Below are positions 42,296-52,600 of a stretch of 64,000 nucleotides of DNA, piece after piece. Origin of the DNA: Motacilla alba alba (lineage: Eukaryota > Chordata > Aves > Passeriformes > Motacillidae); contig NC_052019.1 in the NCBI RefSeq assembly GCF_015832195.1, forward strand, positions 44,209,016-44,273,015. Reading direction: 5' to 3'. Position numbers and translations under genes: made by a program. The notes beneath the pieces were generated by a model. It ran no database searches and was not told the origin of the DNA. It saw only the letters and a program-made list of their open reading frames with translations. The first letter of the stretch is position 1; each line of letters opens with the position of its first letter.

Positions 42296-42959
42296 CTTGG
42301 CAGGTGTTGTTCTTCTCCTCATAGCCTGCCTTGCACAAGCACTTCCCGATGGGCACCAGCCATTCCCCCTCTGCACTGCAGTGCATCTTGGGTGCCTCCT
42401 CAGTCACCGAGTGGTTGATGCAGACACCTGACACCTCCAGGAGCTGCGAGGAATCCGCACCCGTGATGGTGTCAGGGAAGCGGGCCAGGTTGCGGATCAC
42501 CGACGGGCACTTCTTGTAGTACACACGCACGGAGACCAGGGCAATGCAGGCACCCACGTCCTGGAAAGCGAGGTAAAATCCCTTCTTTGTCAGGGGCCCA
42601 ACGTCTCTCACCTCCGTGTTGAGCTTCATCACTCTGTCGCCAAGGTCTAACTCTGTGAAGCTCTCATCAGCAGCAATGGTATCAATCTTGATGTACTGGT
42701 TTTCTTTGATGTTCCTCCCATCTTCATCATCTGATTCAAAGTAGTACATGTTAAAAGTCTCCTTGCAGGTCCCAAGTCCTCCTGGAAGGCTGTTACAGTC
42801 CCTCAGGGTGAATTTGAGCTCAATGAAGATGCGGGATGCCCCCTCATTAGAGATCCAGCTGGTCAGAAGCCAGTTGTTCTGATTCTGTTCCATTACCTTG
42901 CATACTTGGTATGTGTGTATCGGAGCATAGTTTTCATCCACCTCACCAATTTCTTCCCA
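42296..42959 (-). CDS. EPHA5: EPHA5 exon 3: ephrin-binding domain and start of cysteine-rich region
   Basis: EPHA5 is a plasma-membrane receptor tyrosine kinase that binds GPI-linked ephrin-A ligands in axon guidance and synapse formation. This exon gives 221 codons plus one base and begins with W-E-E-I-G-E-V-D. Residues 1 to about 150 form most of the ephrin-binding jelly-roll: QNNWL at 26-31, [13 protein letters not shown] at 48-60, [11 protein letters not shown] at 91-101 and [11 protein letters not shown] at 128-138. Cysteines 20/138 and 55/65 fit the two family disulfides. Cysteines 151, 180, 194, 207, 209 and 220 start the cysteine-rich region. NHS (182) and NNT (217) are possible N-glycosylation sites. 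The motifs [20 protein letters not shown] and [13 protein letters not shown] match remembered EPHA5 and differ from EPHA3, EPHA4 and EPHA7. Length 664 bp, entry phase 0 and exit phase 1 fit EphA exon 3. No stop or frameshift is present. Signal peptide, transmembrane and kinase exons lie outside the window. Confidence 0.96.
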
Positions 42960-42985
42960 CTGCATGAAAAGGAAAAGTACTTTTT
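42960..42985 (-). other. EPHA5: EPHA5 intron 2 splice acceptor
   Basis: Read on the minus strand, the sequence ends in a pyrimidine-rich stretch (ttttccttttcatgcag) directly before TGG GAA GAA. This sets the exon start at 42959. The homologous codon run W-E-E is at the known EphA exon 2/3 boundary, so the join is in phase 0 after the glycine codon of exon 2. Confidence 0.93.
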
Positions 42986-44558
42986 AAAACAGTCACAACT
43001 CTTAGCTTTCCCATCTAAAGAGCATCTTGGGCTTCAGAACTCAGGACTTTCAGGGGAAAAAATGTTTTAATTGCCAAGCTTTCTGTACTAGAGGCTTGAT
43101 ACATTCTTGGTAAAGTCAGATAAATGATCCTTTATAAATAGAAAAGGATGCTAGTTAAAACTCTTTGTTTTAGACAGTTCAAAAGTGGGAAAACATATTG
43201 CTGGGTTTGTCCACTACTATTCAGTTAGTAAACAAAACAAAAGCAGATGGGGCCATTTCTGTGAGCTTTTCCAATGCATCCACGGTTCGTCTGTCCCCAT
43301 GCCCCCAGGCTCCTTTCTACCATTTCCTCAAATCACTGCCCCACATAACGAAAACCACACTTCTACAAGCTATTCTCCCCCACCAAGCAGCATGCCAGAA
43401 AATCAGTGGAGTGATACACTAAATAAATGAGTCTTTGCTATCCCCAAGTGCACTAGTCAGTGTAGTTCTTGCTCATGCAAAGAGAAGATTACTTCCAATA
43501 CAGGTTACAGGGATCTGCAAATCTTGAGCTGTTTATGTGCTACACAGGTTTTTAATCAGAGCTTCAGGCAACTTTTTTGCAGCTTTGTGGGAATTGCAGC
43601 AACTGCTTGTTCATTTTATTTTTAGCCATGCTCTGAAGGGCATCACTTGGAAGAAATGCTTTTTCCTGGTGCAGCTCAGAGTCAGTAGCATCACAACTCT
43701 GCCTACCACAGATACACATTAGCGTTTCCTCTCTGCTTTTGATGATCCTAGTGTTGCATTAAGACATTAGATTAACCATCTAAGTGCAGCAAAGAACACA
43801 GGAGAGCGAGTGTTGGTTTCAGTTTTGTTCCCTTCTACTTTTGACCCACTCATCTGCCACCCAACACCTCCTCCATCCTCTGCTCAGCAATGTTGCACAC
43901 ACCTGGTCACAGCTGCGGATGCAGCACAAAGGAAATGCACAGAGCATAATTCAAAGGCACTCCTGTTTCAAGCTGCGTATCTTCTAAGGGCCAAAGGCCA
44001 AACTTTTTCCTTGGAAATACAGCCTGAGATAAAGTTGAGAGTGTTCTCAAACCAGATGCCATTACTGCAGAGCTGAGATAGAGCACCCTCAGAGTCAATG
44101 TAACAATGAAGAATTTTTTAAAAATGAAGTGCTGTTCTTACATTTTGAATTAAAACGGCAGTAAGAAGTGACATGAGAACATAACCCGATGGTACAGTCA
44201 AAAATGAATTACAAACACCACCATCATTTCTTTCAAGAAACATTTCTTCTCCTCCCTAGCCTGGGATGTGAAAGTGGCGACTTGTGCAGGAAGACATCCC
44301 CACTGTGAGGTGCAGAGTTCATATGCACCATCAGTCTGCCAAGTAACTCAAAGACATTTTTGCCATGGCAAGCAGTACTTTCATTTGCAACCCTTTTTTG
44401 CGTCTCTGGGCTTAAACAGGCCACAACTCTGATTAAGATGTAATTGTCACTGGGCAGCACCACAGAATTGGACAAAGATATGTCTGCAGTGAAAGCCAGG
44501 CAGATCTGTGCAGGATTCATGCCTGACTTTAGGAGAGGCAATTAACAATTACCAGGAG
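42986..44558 (-). other. EPHA5 intron 2, between exon 3 and the LTR cluster
   Basis: About 1.6 kb of unassigned intronic sequence. No exon, repeat family or tandem array was recognised. Open frames are under 105 codons on both strands and resemble no known protein. Confidence 0.7.
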
Positions 44559-44633
44559 TGATGTGGTCTTCAGGGCAGCCAGGACAAGGGTGAAGGGAAG
44601 GAGAAATCTTGACTCCATATTTCAGAAGGCTGG

Positions 44634-44639
44634 TTTATT
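44634..44639 (-). terminator. LTR poly(A) signal AATAAA, sense to EPHA5
   Basis: The minus strand reads aataaa inside the solo LTR, at the expected R-region position. It lies in EPHA5 intron 2 in the same direction as the gene. Use of the site is not shown by sequence alone. Confidence 0.45.
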
Positions 44640-44646
44640 ATATTAG

Positions 44647-44693
44647 GATATATATTATATTAAAAAAATATGATATATATTATATTAAAAAAA
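44647..44693. repeat. 22-bp perfect direct duplication inside the solo LTR
   Basis: The 22-base word beginning gatatatatta and ending in seven A occurs at 44647-44668 and again at 44672-44693, a period of 25 bp. It looks like a local tandem duplication in the AT-rich part of the LTR. Confidence 0.9.
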
Positions 44694-45181
44694 CACACTA
44701 AAACTATATTAAAAGAACAGAGAGAAAGATTCATCAGAAGGTGAGACAGGAATAGAAAGGAATGTATAATAAAGGCCTGTGACTCCTAAAGAGTCTCAAC
44801 CAGCTGCCCCCTTGACTGGTCACTAAGTAGAAACACCTCACATTGACCAATCAAGGAAGCACCTGCTGCATTCCACACCAGCAGATAACAATTTGTTTAC
44901 ATTTGTTCCTGAGGCCCTCTCAGCTTCTCAGGAGAAGAAAATCCTAGCAAAAGGATTTTTATAAAAATGTCGTGGTGACACCAGAAGAGCCACTGAGAAA
45001 GGATAAAAGAAAAGTATGCAACATAGAATAATTCAGCAGCTAGATTTTCTATGATCCAGTAAATATGAAGGTCTTGATATATGAAAGTAAAAGCAGAAAA
45101 ACTCCATCCTTCAACTGGCATGGTTCATTTGAGTAATAAATATACTGTACATATATACTTTCAAGTGAATTTGTCTAACAT

Positions 45182-45770
45182 CGTACTAGTTACAGCTAGG
45201 ATAGAGTTAACCCTCTTCACAGTACCTCATATGGAGCTACCTTTGGGATTGTGCTAGAAACACTGTTGATGATACTGAGATGTTTCAGTGACTGCTGAGC
45301 AGCAGTTACACCAGTCAAGGCCTTTTCTGCCTCACAGCCCATCCCACCAGCAAGGAGGCTGGGGTGCACAAGAAGCTGGGAGAGGACACAGCTGGGACAG
45401 ATGATCCCACCTGGCCCAAGGGATATTGCAGACCCTATGGTGTCATGCTCAGCACATAAAACTGGGGCAAGAAGAAAGAACTGGGGACAGAAAGAATCTT
45501 GGCATTTGCTTTTGCAAGTCACCATTATATGTGAGGAAGCCCTACTTTCATGGGGATAGCTGAACACCTGCCTGCCCATGGGAAGTGGTGTTTCTAAGGA
45601 ATTTCTTGGTTTACTTTGCTTGTATGTGTGGCTGTTGCTTTACTTATTTCTTTCTCTCAACCCATGAGTTTTCTCACTTTCACCCTTCTGATTTCTCACT
45701 CATTCTCTGCAGGGGAAGTGAATGAGTGGCTGTGTGGTGCTTAGCTGCCAGCTGAGGTTAAACCACAACA
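45182..45770 (+). repeat. 5' LTR of the ERVL-like remnant
   Basis: The segment starts near cgtactagttacagctagg (the TG start appears mutated), contains agaagctgggagaggacaca, and then a decayed TATA-like cataaaact at 45455-45463. It continues through ctgaacacctgcctgcccat and ends in ttaaaccacaaca. At about 589 bp this is close to full length for the family as I remember it. Confidence 0.8.
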
Positions 45771-46404
45771 GTCCTTTTTGATGGCCAGTGTGGGGCTGGA
45801 AGGGCTTGAGATACTGACAGGTTTGATTCCAATGTGCTAGATTGAAGTTATAGCTGTTATTGTTGTTGAGCTATTCACTGACTGGCTCCTGGGCTTGCCA
45901 TGGGGCTTGATTGCCTCACTGCACACTTAATCCTGGTGCTTGTTAGTGCCTGCTCCTGGGTTCTGCTGCTTGCTGAACTGCTGACCATCTTACTCTGCCA
46001 GGCCTGGCAACATCCTGATGTCAGCAGTGACAAAGCACCAGGCTGGCAAATGGCCAGGCCATCACTGATGTTGCTGTGATGCTACACTGGCCATGCTGGA
46101 AGTGCCGTGTGAACTCAAGTTGACGGGAATGCAACCTGGGGATTAGTCCACATGGGAGAACAGCCCCAAGCAGCTGTGGATACATTCATGCTGCAGCAGG
46201 TGCATCTCAAAGCATCTGTGGCTGTGGTTATGTCAGTGTTGCAGCAGGTACACCCCTGAAGAGACTGTGGCACATAGATAAGGCTCCACTTTGAGCAGGT
46301 AAAAATCCTAAGGGACTCAAGTCTGTGGCTAAGTCCAAAAAAAGAGCAGGGGCAAGGAGAGGAGTTCATTGCGACATTACCCCGAATGGTCTAGTCCATG
46401 GATA
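45771..46404 (+). mobile_element. Internal leader remnant of the ERVL-like element
   Basis: It begins just after the LTR with a primer-binding-like region (gatggccagtgtggggctgg), then a leader with gttattgttgttgagctatt, and then several imperfect repeats built on ctgtgg...gcagcaggt (46173-46330). No open reading frame of retroviral type is present. The rest of the provirus is deleted. Confidence 0.65.
46173..46335 (+). repeat. Imperfect 43-56-bp tandem units in ERV internal region
   Basis: Units beginning ctgtgga (46173), ctgtggt (46222), ctgtggc (46265) and ctgtggc (about 46321) each start alike. The first three carry a gcagcaggt or gagcaggt block. Spacing is uneven at about 49, 43 and 56 bp. 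Confidence 0.6.
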
Positions 46405-46650
46405 GGGACTGTAATGAAAATGCCACCCTGCTTACCTGGAAATGGCTCAACATCAGCCAGCCCATGGGAATGGCAAATTAATTCCTTGGTTTGCTTTGCT
46501 TGTGAGTGCAGCTTTTACTTTATCTATTGTAGTATCTTCATCCGAAGTCATGAGTTCTCACTTTTACCCTTCTGATTTGCTCACTCGCCGGTTGGGAGTG
46601 AGAGAGGGGCTGTGTGGTGCTTAACTGCTGGCTGGGGTTAAAGCACGACA
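46405..46650 (+). repeat. Truncated 3' LTR of the ERVL-like remnant
   Basis: Homologous to 45525-45770 of the 5' LTR: shared cagcccatggg/ctgcccatggg, ccttggtttgctttgcttgt, gagttctcactttta and ggctgtgtggtgctta, ending aagcacgaca. The U3 portion is missing, so homology begins about where the transcript start would lie in the 5' copy. Confidence 0.75.
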
Positions 46651-49600
46651 CTATTTAAAGGTGAAGTCCTATTTTTATAAAGGTGGTGGTGATTCTCCAT
46701 TTGATGAAAAGGGAGAGTAACCCTCCACTTCCCCCAATCCACAGAGAAGTCCCTGCCAAACCAGCCCAGGGAACAAATGAGCACATCCCAATATAGCCCC
46801 GGAAAGACATAATGACTTTAACTTTGCTTTTTTCTGGCTGAAGGTCAGAGGATCACTCGAGCAAGTGCTGACATCAACAAGCATACATGAGTAAGAGTTA
46901 ACTTCCGGCAGGAAGCGGTGCAGAGCACCTCAGGACTGGAAATGGCTCAGACCAGTTTTATCATCACGTGGAGATGTTTATGGATGGCCACAAGGCACAC
47001 AGTAAAATGCTGTGCACCATCTAAAGATCATTAACGTGTATTTCTTTCATAGAGTTGACATTTACAGTGACTGTGATGTTGCAGTAATATCATTAGTGAC
47101 CTAACTTGGAAGGCATGCTGAAAAACATCACTTGACTTTTTTCATACTTGCCAGGTCAATTTCCAAGGACCCAACCGTGATGCTCCCCCGAGTTACGCAG
47201 TTAAGCTCATTTCCACCGCTGCTTCGGGACTTGTGCTTTTGGGAGCGAGTACAAAGTTCATTTGTTGAAAAACGAAGTGCAGTGATTCTAATGGTTGCTT
47301 TCATGCACTGAGAGCACTAAACACCATGAGACTAAAGGTCCAAGCATAAATACATCAGTGAACTGTGCTAGAGTCTTATCTCAGCTGCAAGAAATGGCAC
47401 ACGGCCTAACAGCTCGGCTTCAAGATGTGCTGCACTTCCAGCACTGCTCCCCAGATCAGAGCAAATCCTGTCATCACCACCTGCCATCAAACCTAAAGCA
47501 ATCATCAGAGCATGAGAAAGGGGAGGTGCTAATGAGCTAAGGCTGCTTATCTCTGTATAATTCTCAAGGGAAAGTCAACCAGATTTTATCAGAGCAGCCA
47601 GTATTGTGCAAAATCTCTGCTCTATCATTTAATCTTCTTCTCCCCTATCTGCATGTAGGACTACACCATTTCTTTCTTTTCAGCTGGATCTGCCTCCCCC
47701 CAGAGACTGCAGGCAAGCTGCCAACCTTCTGCTTTTACATCCCTCCACGAGATGGAGACGACAGTAAGAGCCCCTGCACCTTCTGCCTGGTCCCAGCCTC
47801 CTAGTCACTACAGACCTCAGAGAAGTACTTCAGCCAACAAAGAAATACAAACCACAGGATGAAATGCAGTGCCTTACAGTTAATGAGAAAGAAATCCCAC
47901 CACATTAAAGAGACAGCATCTAGATGAAAATTATTGGTATGAAAAAAATTAGGTACAACTGAGAAATTGTGTAATGTTATAATTCCTCTCTGCAGCACGT
48001 ATTTTTTGATATATAAATCAACCCCATCTGCAGGATTAAAACAAAAGTGCAACCATTAATTTGGTGGTAAATGTTTTCTCTACATCTTTAATAGCCCTAA
48101 GAAGGAAAACACAAATGCATTTCAATGGCCTGATGTTAAATCATTTATAGAAGACCTATTTCTGAATCAGAAATTTCCAGCACACTACTGCTGGCGAGTG
48201 AAAATGCAGCTCCATCAATAGGAAGCACACAGTTCATACAGGCTGTCTGTCTAGAGAAAGGCCAAAGATATCACACATCTAAGTAAAGATATAAGAGTTA
48301 AAAAAGCATTCAGGGGAGCAGCCTTGGGTTAAATGGACAATTTTAAAACACATTCACCAGCTGTCTGCTACTCAGGCTTGTTTCTAATCTCGGAGATTCC
48401 AGGAGTGCAATTTGCTACCACAGCACAGCAAAAGGCTGCTGCCCCAAAACCAAATACTGACAGCAGGGATGAAAATTTCAGAGCTTTTGTTTATTTGGTT
48501 TTCAGGGAATTGGGGGGGTTGCAGTACTAGTTTTTGTTACTGGTCTTCACAGACTCATTCACTTTCTTTAGCATCCACTGAAGGCCGTATAGACATTTCA
48601 AGCCTTGTTCCTAGTTCCACACATCCTTGCACTGCTGAAAAATAGGCATTTAGCAAAATCCTAGGTATCTTAAGAGGGAAAGGAAGCTTAAGAACATTAA
48701 GCAAAGGTGTTCCTAAGACTTACCTGAAACCTTCCCAGCAGGACTCTCTCGCTCCAAGGGCTATGAATCTGCCTCTCTTCCCACTACATATTTCACAGGC
48801 TCCATGCTACAAGAAGCCCCATCGTCTCCTATTTAATTTCTCCACCCCACCACACAGAGCTCTGCAACATACCCATGTTAACTCAGGTATGTGCTGGCAC
48901 AAAGATGTAAAACTAGAAAAGGGTTTACGTATCTTACCTTTTTTTCTTTCAGAAAAAAGCAAGCCTGGCACAGATCTCTGATTTCAGGCTTTGAAAGTGT
49001 GAAAGCATCAGAGATACCCTATGTGCTTTGCCCACAGAACGGCAATTTTAGCTCAAGATACTGCTGTCGAGGCCACCACGAGCACATACTGGTGCAGAGG
49101 ACAGTGTAGCATGGTGCTAGGCAATCCCTATGCCAAGTGAAAAGGGGACACCTGACGCCCTTTCAGAAGGGCAAACCAGCCTGGTGTTCAGCTCAGTACT
49201 ATTTATCCTGCCCTTCATCCTGGTAACATTTGGGCAGACTCTTCGATTTCCTTTTATGCAGCTGATGTTAAGACCTGGCTGCCAATCAATAGCCTCCAGC
49301 TTAGCTCCCTCACAAATGTTCCCTCCCGCTACTCAACTTTATCTTGCAATCTGCTTCTTCCCTCCCATCACAAAACCCAAAAACTTGTGGGTTTGTTATT
49401 TTTTTTTAGCTACCTGCTGGTTTCCACTTGCTATCTTATTACACAGCTAAAGCAAACAAGCAGCAGGCTTTCCTCAGCGAGGTTTCAGTGACTTCAGTGA
49501 GGTCACATAAGGCTAAATCTCTAGTGAAAGCCAGGCAGAGCACTACACATCTTCTCTTCTGCACTGCAGAAGGTTTTGCAGGGCTGTGCTAGTTGTAAAA

Positions 49601-52600
49601 TAAGGCTGACTTTGTCACTATCTTACTTATTGCAAAACAGCACTTACAAACAGGCCAGTCCCTGTTTCAGGGACCTCAAATCCTGCCACCAAATACTGCC
49701 AGTGTTATCAACAGAAGCTGCGATACGTGGCATTGCTCAGATTTTCAGCTCGGGAGCTGGAGGATTAAGCAAGAGCTTGATTTTGCTGGAGGTGTTTCAG
49801 TCTTCTTTAAATGGGTTTTGCTTGCTCAAAGAACAAGAACACAAAAGACACAGCATCCAAAAAGTCATGTTACTTTCAGCTCCCTCTACAGCAATGATTG
49901 GCAGGAGCAAGAGTTTAGTCTTGAACACTGCCATTGGAAGAGATGCATGTATAACCTCTATGACCTACTGATCATGGCAGAGTCCCCCAGCACCTGGATG
50001 AGGAGCTTGAGAAGCCTGGTTCCCCCTCACAGCAAGGGACAGTGAACCAAATCACGCTCAAGCGGCAGAAAAATGCAGTAACCTGGAACAATGATGCATG
50101 TTCGTTTGCAAGCCTACTCTTTGCAATGGGGGAGCAGTGCAGGGAAAAGAGCAGAGACACCAAAATAACTTTGTCCAGCTTTTTCCATCAGTATCAGTGC
50201 TTAAAACAGCACTCTTGGGCAAGAATTTTCAAGCATTTCTGCCAGGGTAACCACACAGGTTTAAAACCCAAATTCTGCTTTGGGGCAGGGTGCCTGCTCA
50301 CTGGGACAGCTCAGCAGCTTCTCCCCTCCTGCCCCACACCAAGTTGTGGAAGGATATAAACTAGAGCCACATCACTTTTTCCATAAATCAAAAATTTGAA
50401 AAACAAATAATCAGGAAACCAAAGCAATTAATATACTTAGATCAAGTCAGGAAAGAAGGGGAGGGATAAAAAAAAAATTAGTAAAAGAGAAACTAGTTAT
50501 TTTGAGAGCCTCACAAACCATGTCCTTACCATCTTCTCTTCTTGAGTTTAAACAAAATAGAGGACAGATAAAAAAAATTATGAAAAAACTCTTCTGGAGT
50601 AAAACAAAATATTTCTTTCATCCTCAAACACACTTTCAAATTTTGGCTACCAAGCAACAAAAAAATTATTACTTGTGCAAACTTTTCCAATACCAACATC
50701 CACTTTTATAATGCAAAAGGTGAAGCCTTTTTATACTTTCTCAGCCTGGTTTTAGGGGCTTTGGAGCTCATTTTCCAGGCAGGAGCCAGTGTCAAAAAGA
50801 AACTGCAGGGAGTTCAATGCAAACAACATTTGGCAAGAGTTTACTAAAACCTTTAAATACCAGAAGCAGTTGCAACTGTCTGGGATCTTACTATTTCCAT
50901 ACATCTGACAGTGCCCCCACCCGAGGCTCAAGCCTCATCTGGATGGCAATTTTACAACTGAGGAATTTATACATACAGATATATATTCCTACTGACAGCA
51001 GCTACTAGTCAAGCAAAAAGCATAATGGATAACAGAGGACAGAAAGCATCTGATTAATCTCCCTGCTCAGGCGGAAATCTGGCCTAATGAAAGCTGAGTT
51101 TCTGAAGAAGGAACTTAATGTTTTCTGGTGGCTTGGCACATTCCCAATTTCTCCAACCAGGAAAATAAAGCAAAAATAAGAACGCTATGGGCTACTTTTG
51201 GGCTAGGCTTCTTATTTTACTACCGGATTGCAGTTTCCTGCTGTTTCTTACAATGCCACTCTGGTCACTAAGCTGCACAGTCCGGTTAACATACAGCTTC
51301 AGAATATCCTGAGGTCAATTAGCTGAAGTAAATATGAGTTTCCTCACTCATTACTGGAGATTTCCCAGCAAGAAGCTAAGGATCATGTTTAATACACTAA
51401 AACATGAGTGGAGGAAGCAAATAGCAAAGAGGTATGAACTAGAAATTTAAAGCATGATTTTGAGATGTGCCACATCAGACTAGTGAATATTTTTTCTCCA
51501 TTTCTATATTAGCCAAACACATATTCCCTAGCCCACGTGTGACAGTTACCTAGCAGAAAGCAAACTTAGAAATTCACTTCCATTACCACCCCCTCCAACC
51601 ACCTCCCACTAAAAGGGCAAATCCTCACCTCAGCAGAGTTACAGGAACTGCCACACATGCTTCTGAATGACCCCTTGCAATGTGTGGGCAGCAGAAATGC
51701 TAAGAGGAGAAAAAGGGCCTTGCTTCATGTTAAAGGCTACTCCCCACTGCATCAAGAGTTAACAAGACTCAATTTCACTTGGTGCCAAGGTTTCACATTT
51801 GGCTTTGCACTCTGGCAAAGGGCAGGAGAGTGAATAGCAAAGATGGGGAGATAATTGATGCTTCACCTCCACTATAAAAAAACCACACTGAAAATGAGCT
51901 GGATCAATGTTCACAGCACCACCACGCTCCATCCTAACTCCACTGCTGCCAACAGCACATTCCAATACTCAGAACAGCTCATCAGCAGACATCAGCTTTA
52001 AAAAAATGCAATTTTTAGAACAGAGAGCTTAAGCATCTGGGAGGATACTTTGGTATCTTACAGTGTTTTAGATATTTTTAATTCCACCCAGGTCAACCTT
52101 TCATCATCCTGTGTGCAATCAGGACTGCCAGAAAGCCTCCTCCTCTATCAGGTAATGCCAAGAAAGGTTCTCACACTGTCACACTGCTCAGAGCTGAGGG
52201 AAAACACCCAACAGGAGAGCCCCACACTGAAACCACGAGACAAAACATGACTGCTCCTGTCAAGAAGAGCTACATGTGAAGACATTATCAGTCACCTGAA
52301 GTTACATGGAGAACTTCATAATCATCAATTCCTGTTGTGTAAACATTTGAATTTTCTACTTGAACAATTTTTCAATATTCTTTTTTATTTGTAGTATGCA
52401 TGTAAGGTTTGCTGCCACACCTTCCATTTCTGCAGCAGGCTGTGCAGGAGACCTCTCAGGGAAATTCCCTATAAGGCAAAAGTGTTGGCAATTCCTGGAT
52501 TGCTCTGCACCACTAACTAGCTGAGAAACAATGCAGATTTCTGGAAAGCTGCGACAGCATCTCAAAACACAAGCAGCAATTTGCTACACAAAGTACCACC

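Larger units (their letters stand above)
44559..44980 (-). mobile_element. Solo LTR of a passerine endogenous retrovirus
   Basis: Read on the minus strand, the element starts tgtcaccacgac and ends with ca, giving TG...CA termini over 422 bp. Recognisable blocks include ctcctgagaagctgagaggg, caggaacaaatgtaaacaa and, near the end, aataaaccagccttctgaaa followed by a block reading ggagtcaagat. I recognise this family from songbird genomes, where it is abundant, but cannot give the exact library name. AATAAA at 44634-44639 (minus sense) would be its poly(A) signal. No internal retroviral sequence adjoins either end, so it is a solo LTR. Flanks ccaggag and ccagaag are a possible imperfect target duplication. 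Confidence 0.82.
45182..46650 (+). mobile_element. Decayed ERVL-like provirus remnant, antisense to EPHA5
   Basis: A plus-strand 5' LTR (45182-45770), a roughly 630-bp internal remnant and a partial 3' LTR (about 46405-46650) are in order and orientation. The two LTR ends share blocks such as gctgtgtggtgctta and cttttaccct/ctttcaccct, and both finish in a ttaaaccacaaca/ttaaagcacgaca-type terminus. I recognise the LTR from avian ERVL-like elements. No gag, pol or env coding capacity remains. The assignment to ERVL is from memory, and divergence between the LTR copies suggests an old insertion. Confidence 0.8.

Noticed and set aside
42960..42965. ATG at 42963-42965 as a translation start of the exon frame
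   Set aside because: It lies in the acceptor region (catgcag). The exon is internal, and the true start codon is in exon 1 outside the window.
45177..46655. Target-site duplication around the ERVL-like remnant
   Set aside because: The five bases before 45182 (aacat) and after 46650 (ctatt) do not match. Ends may be eroded.
48940..49110. Exon suggested by pyrimidine tract tttttttctttcag
   Set aside because: No convincing donor follows in a frame that stays open, and such acceptor-like tracts are common in T-rich introns.
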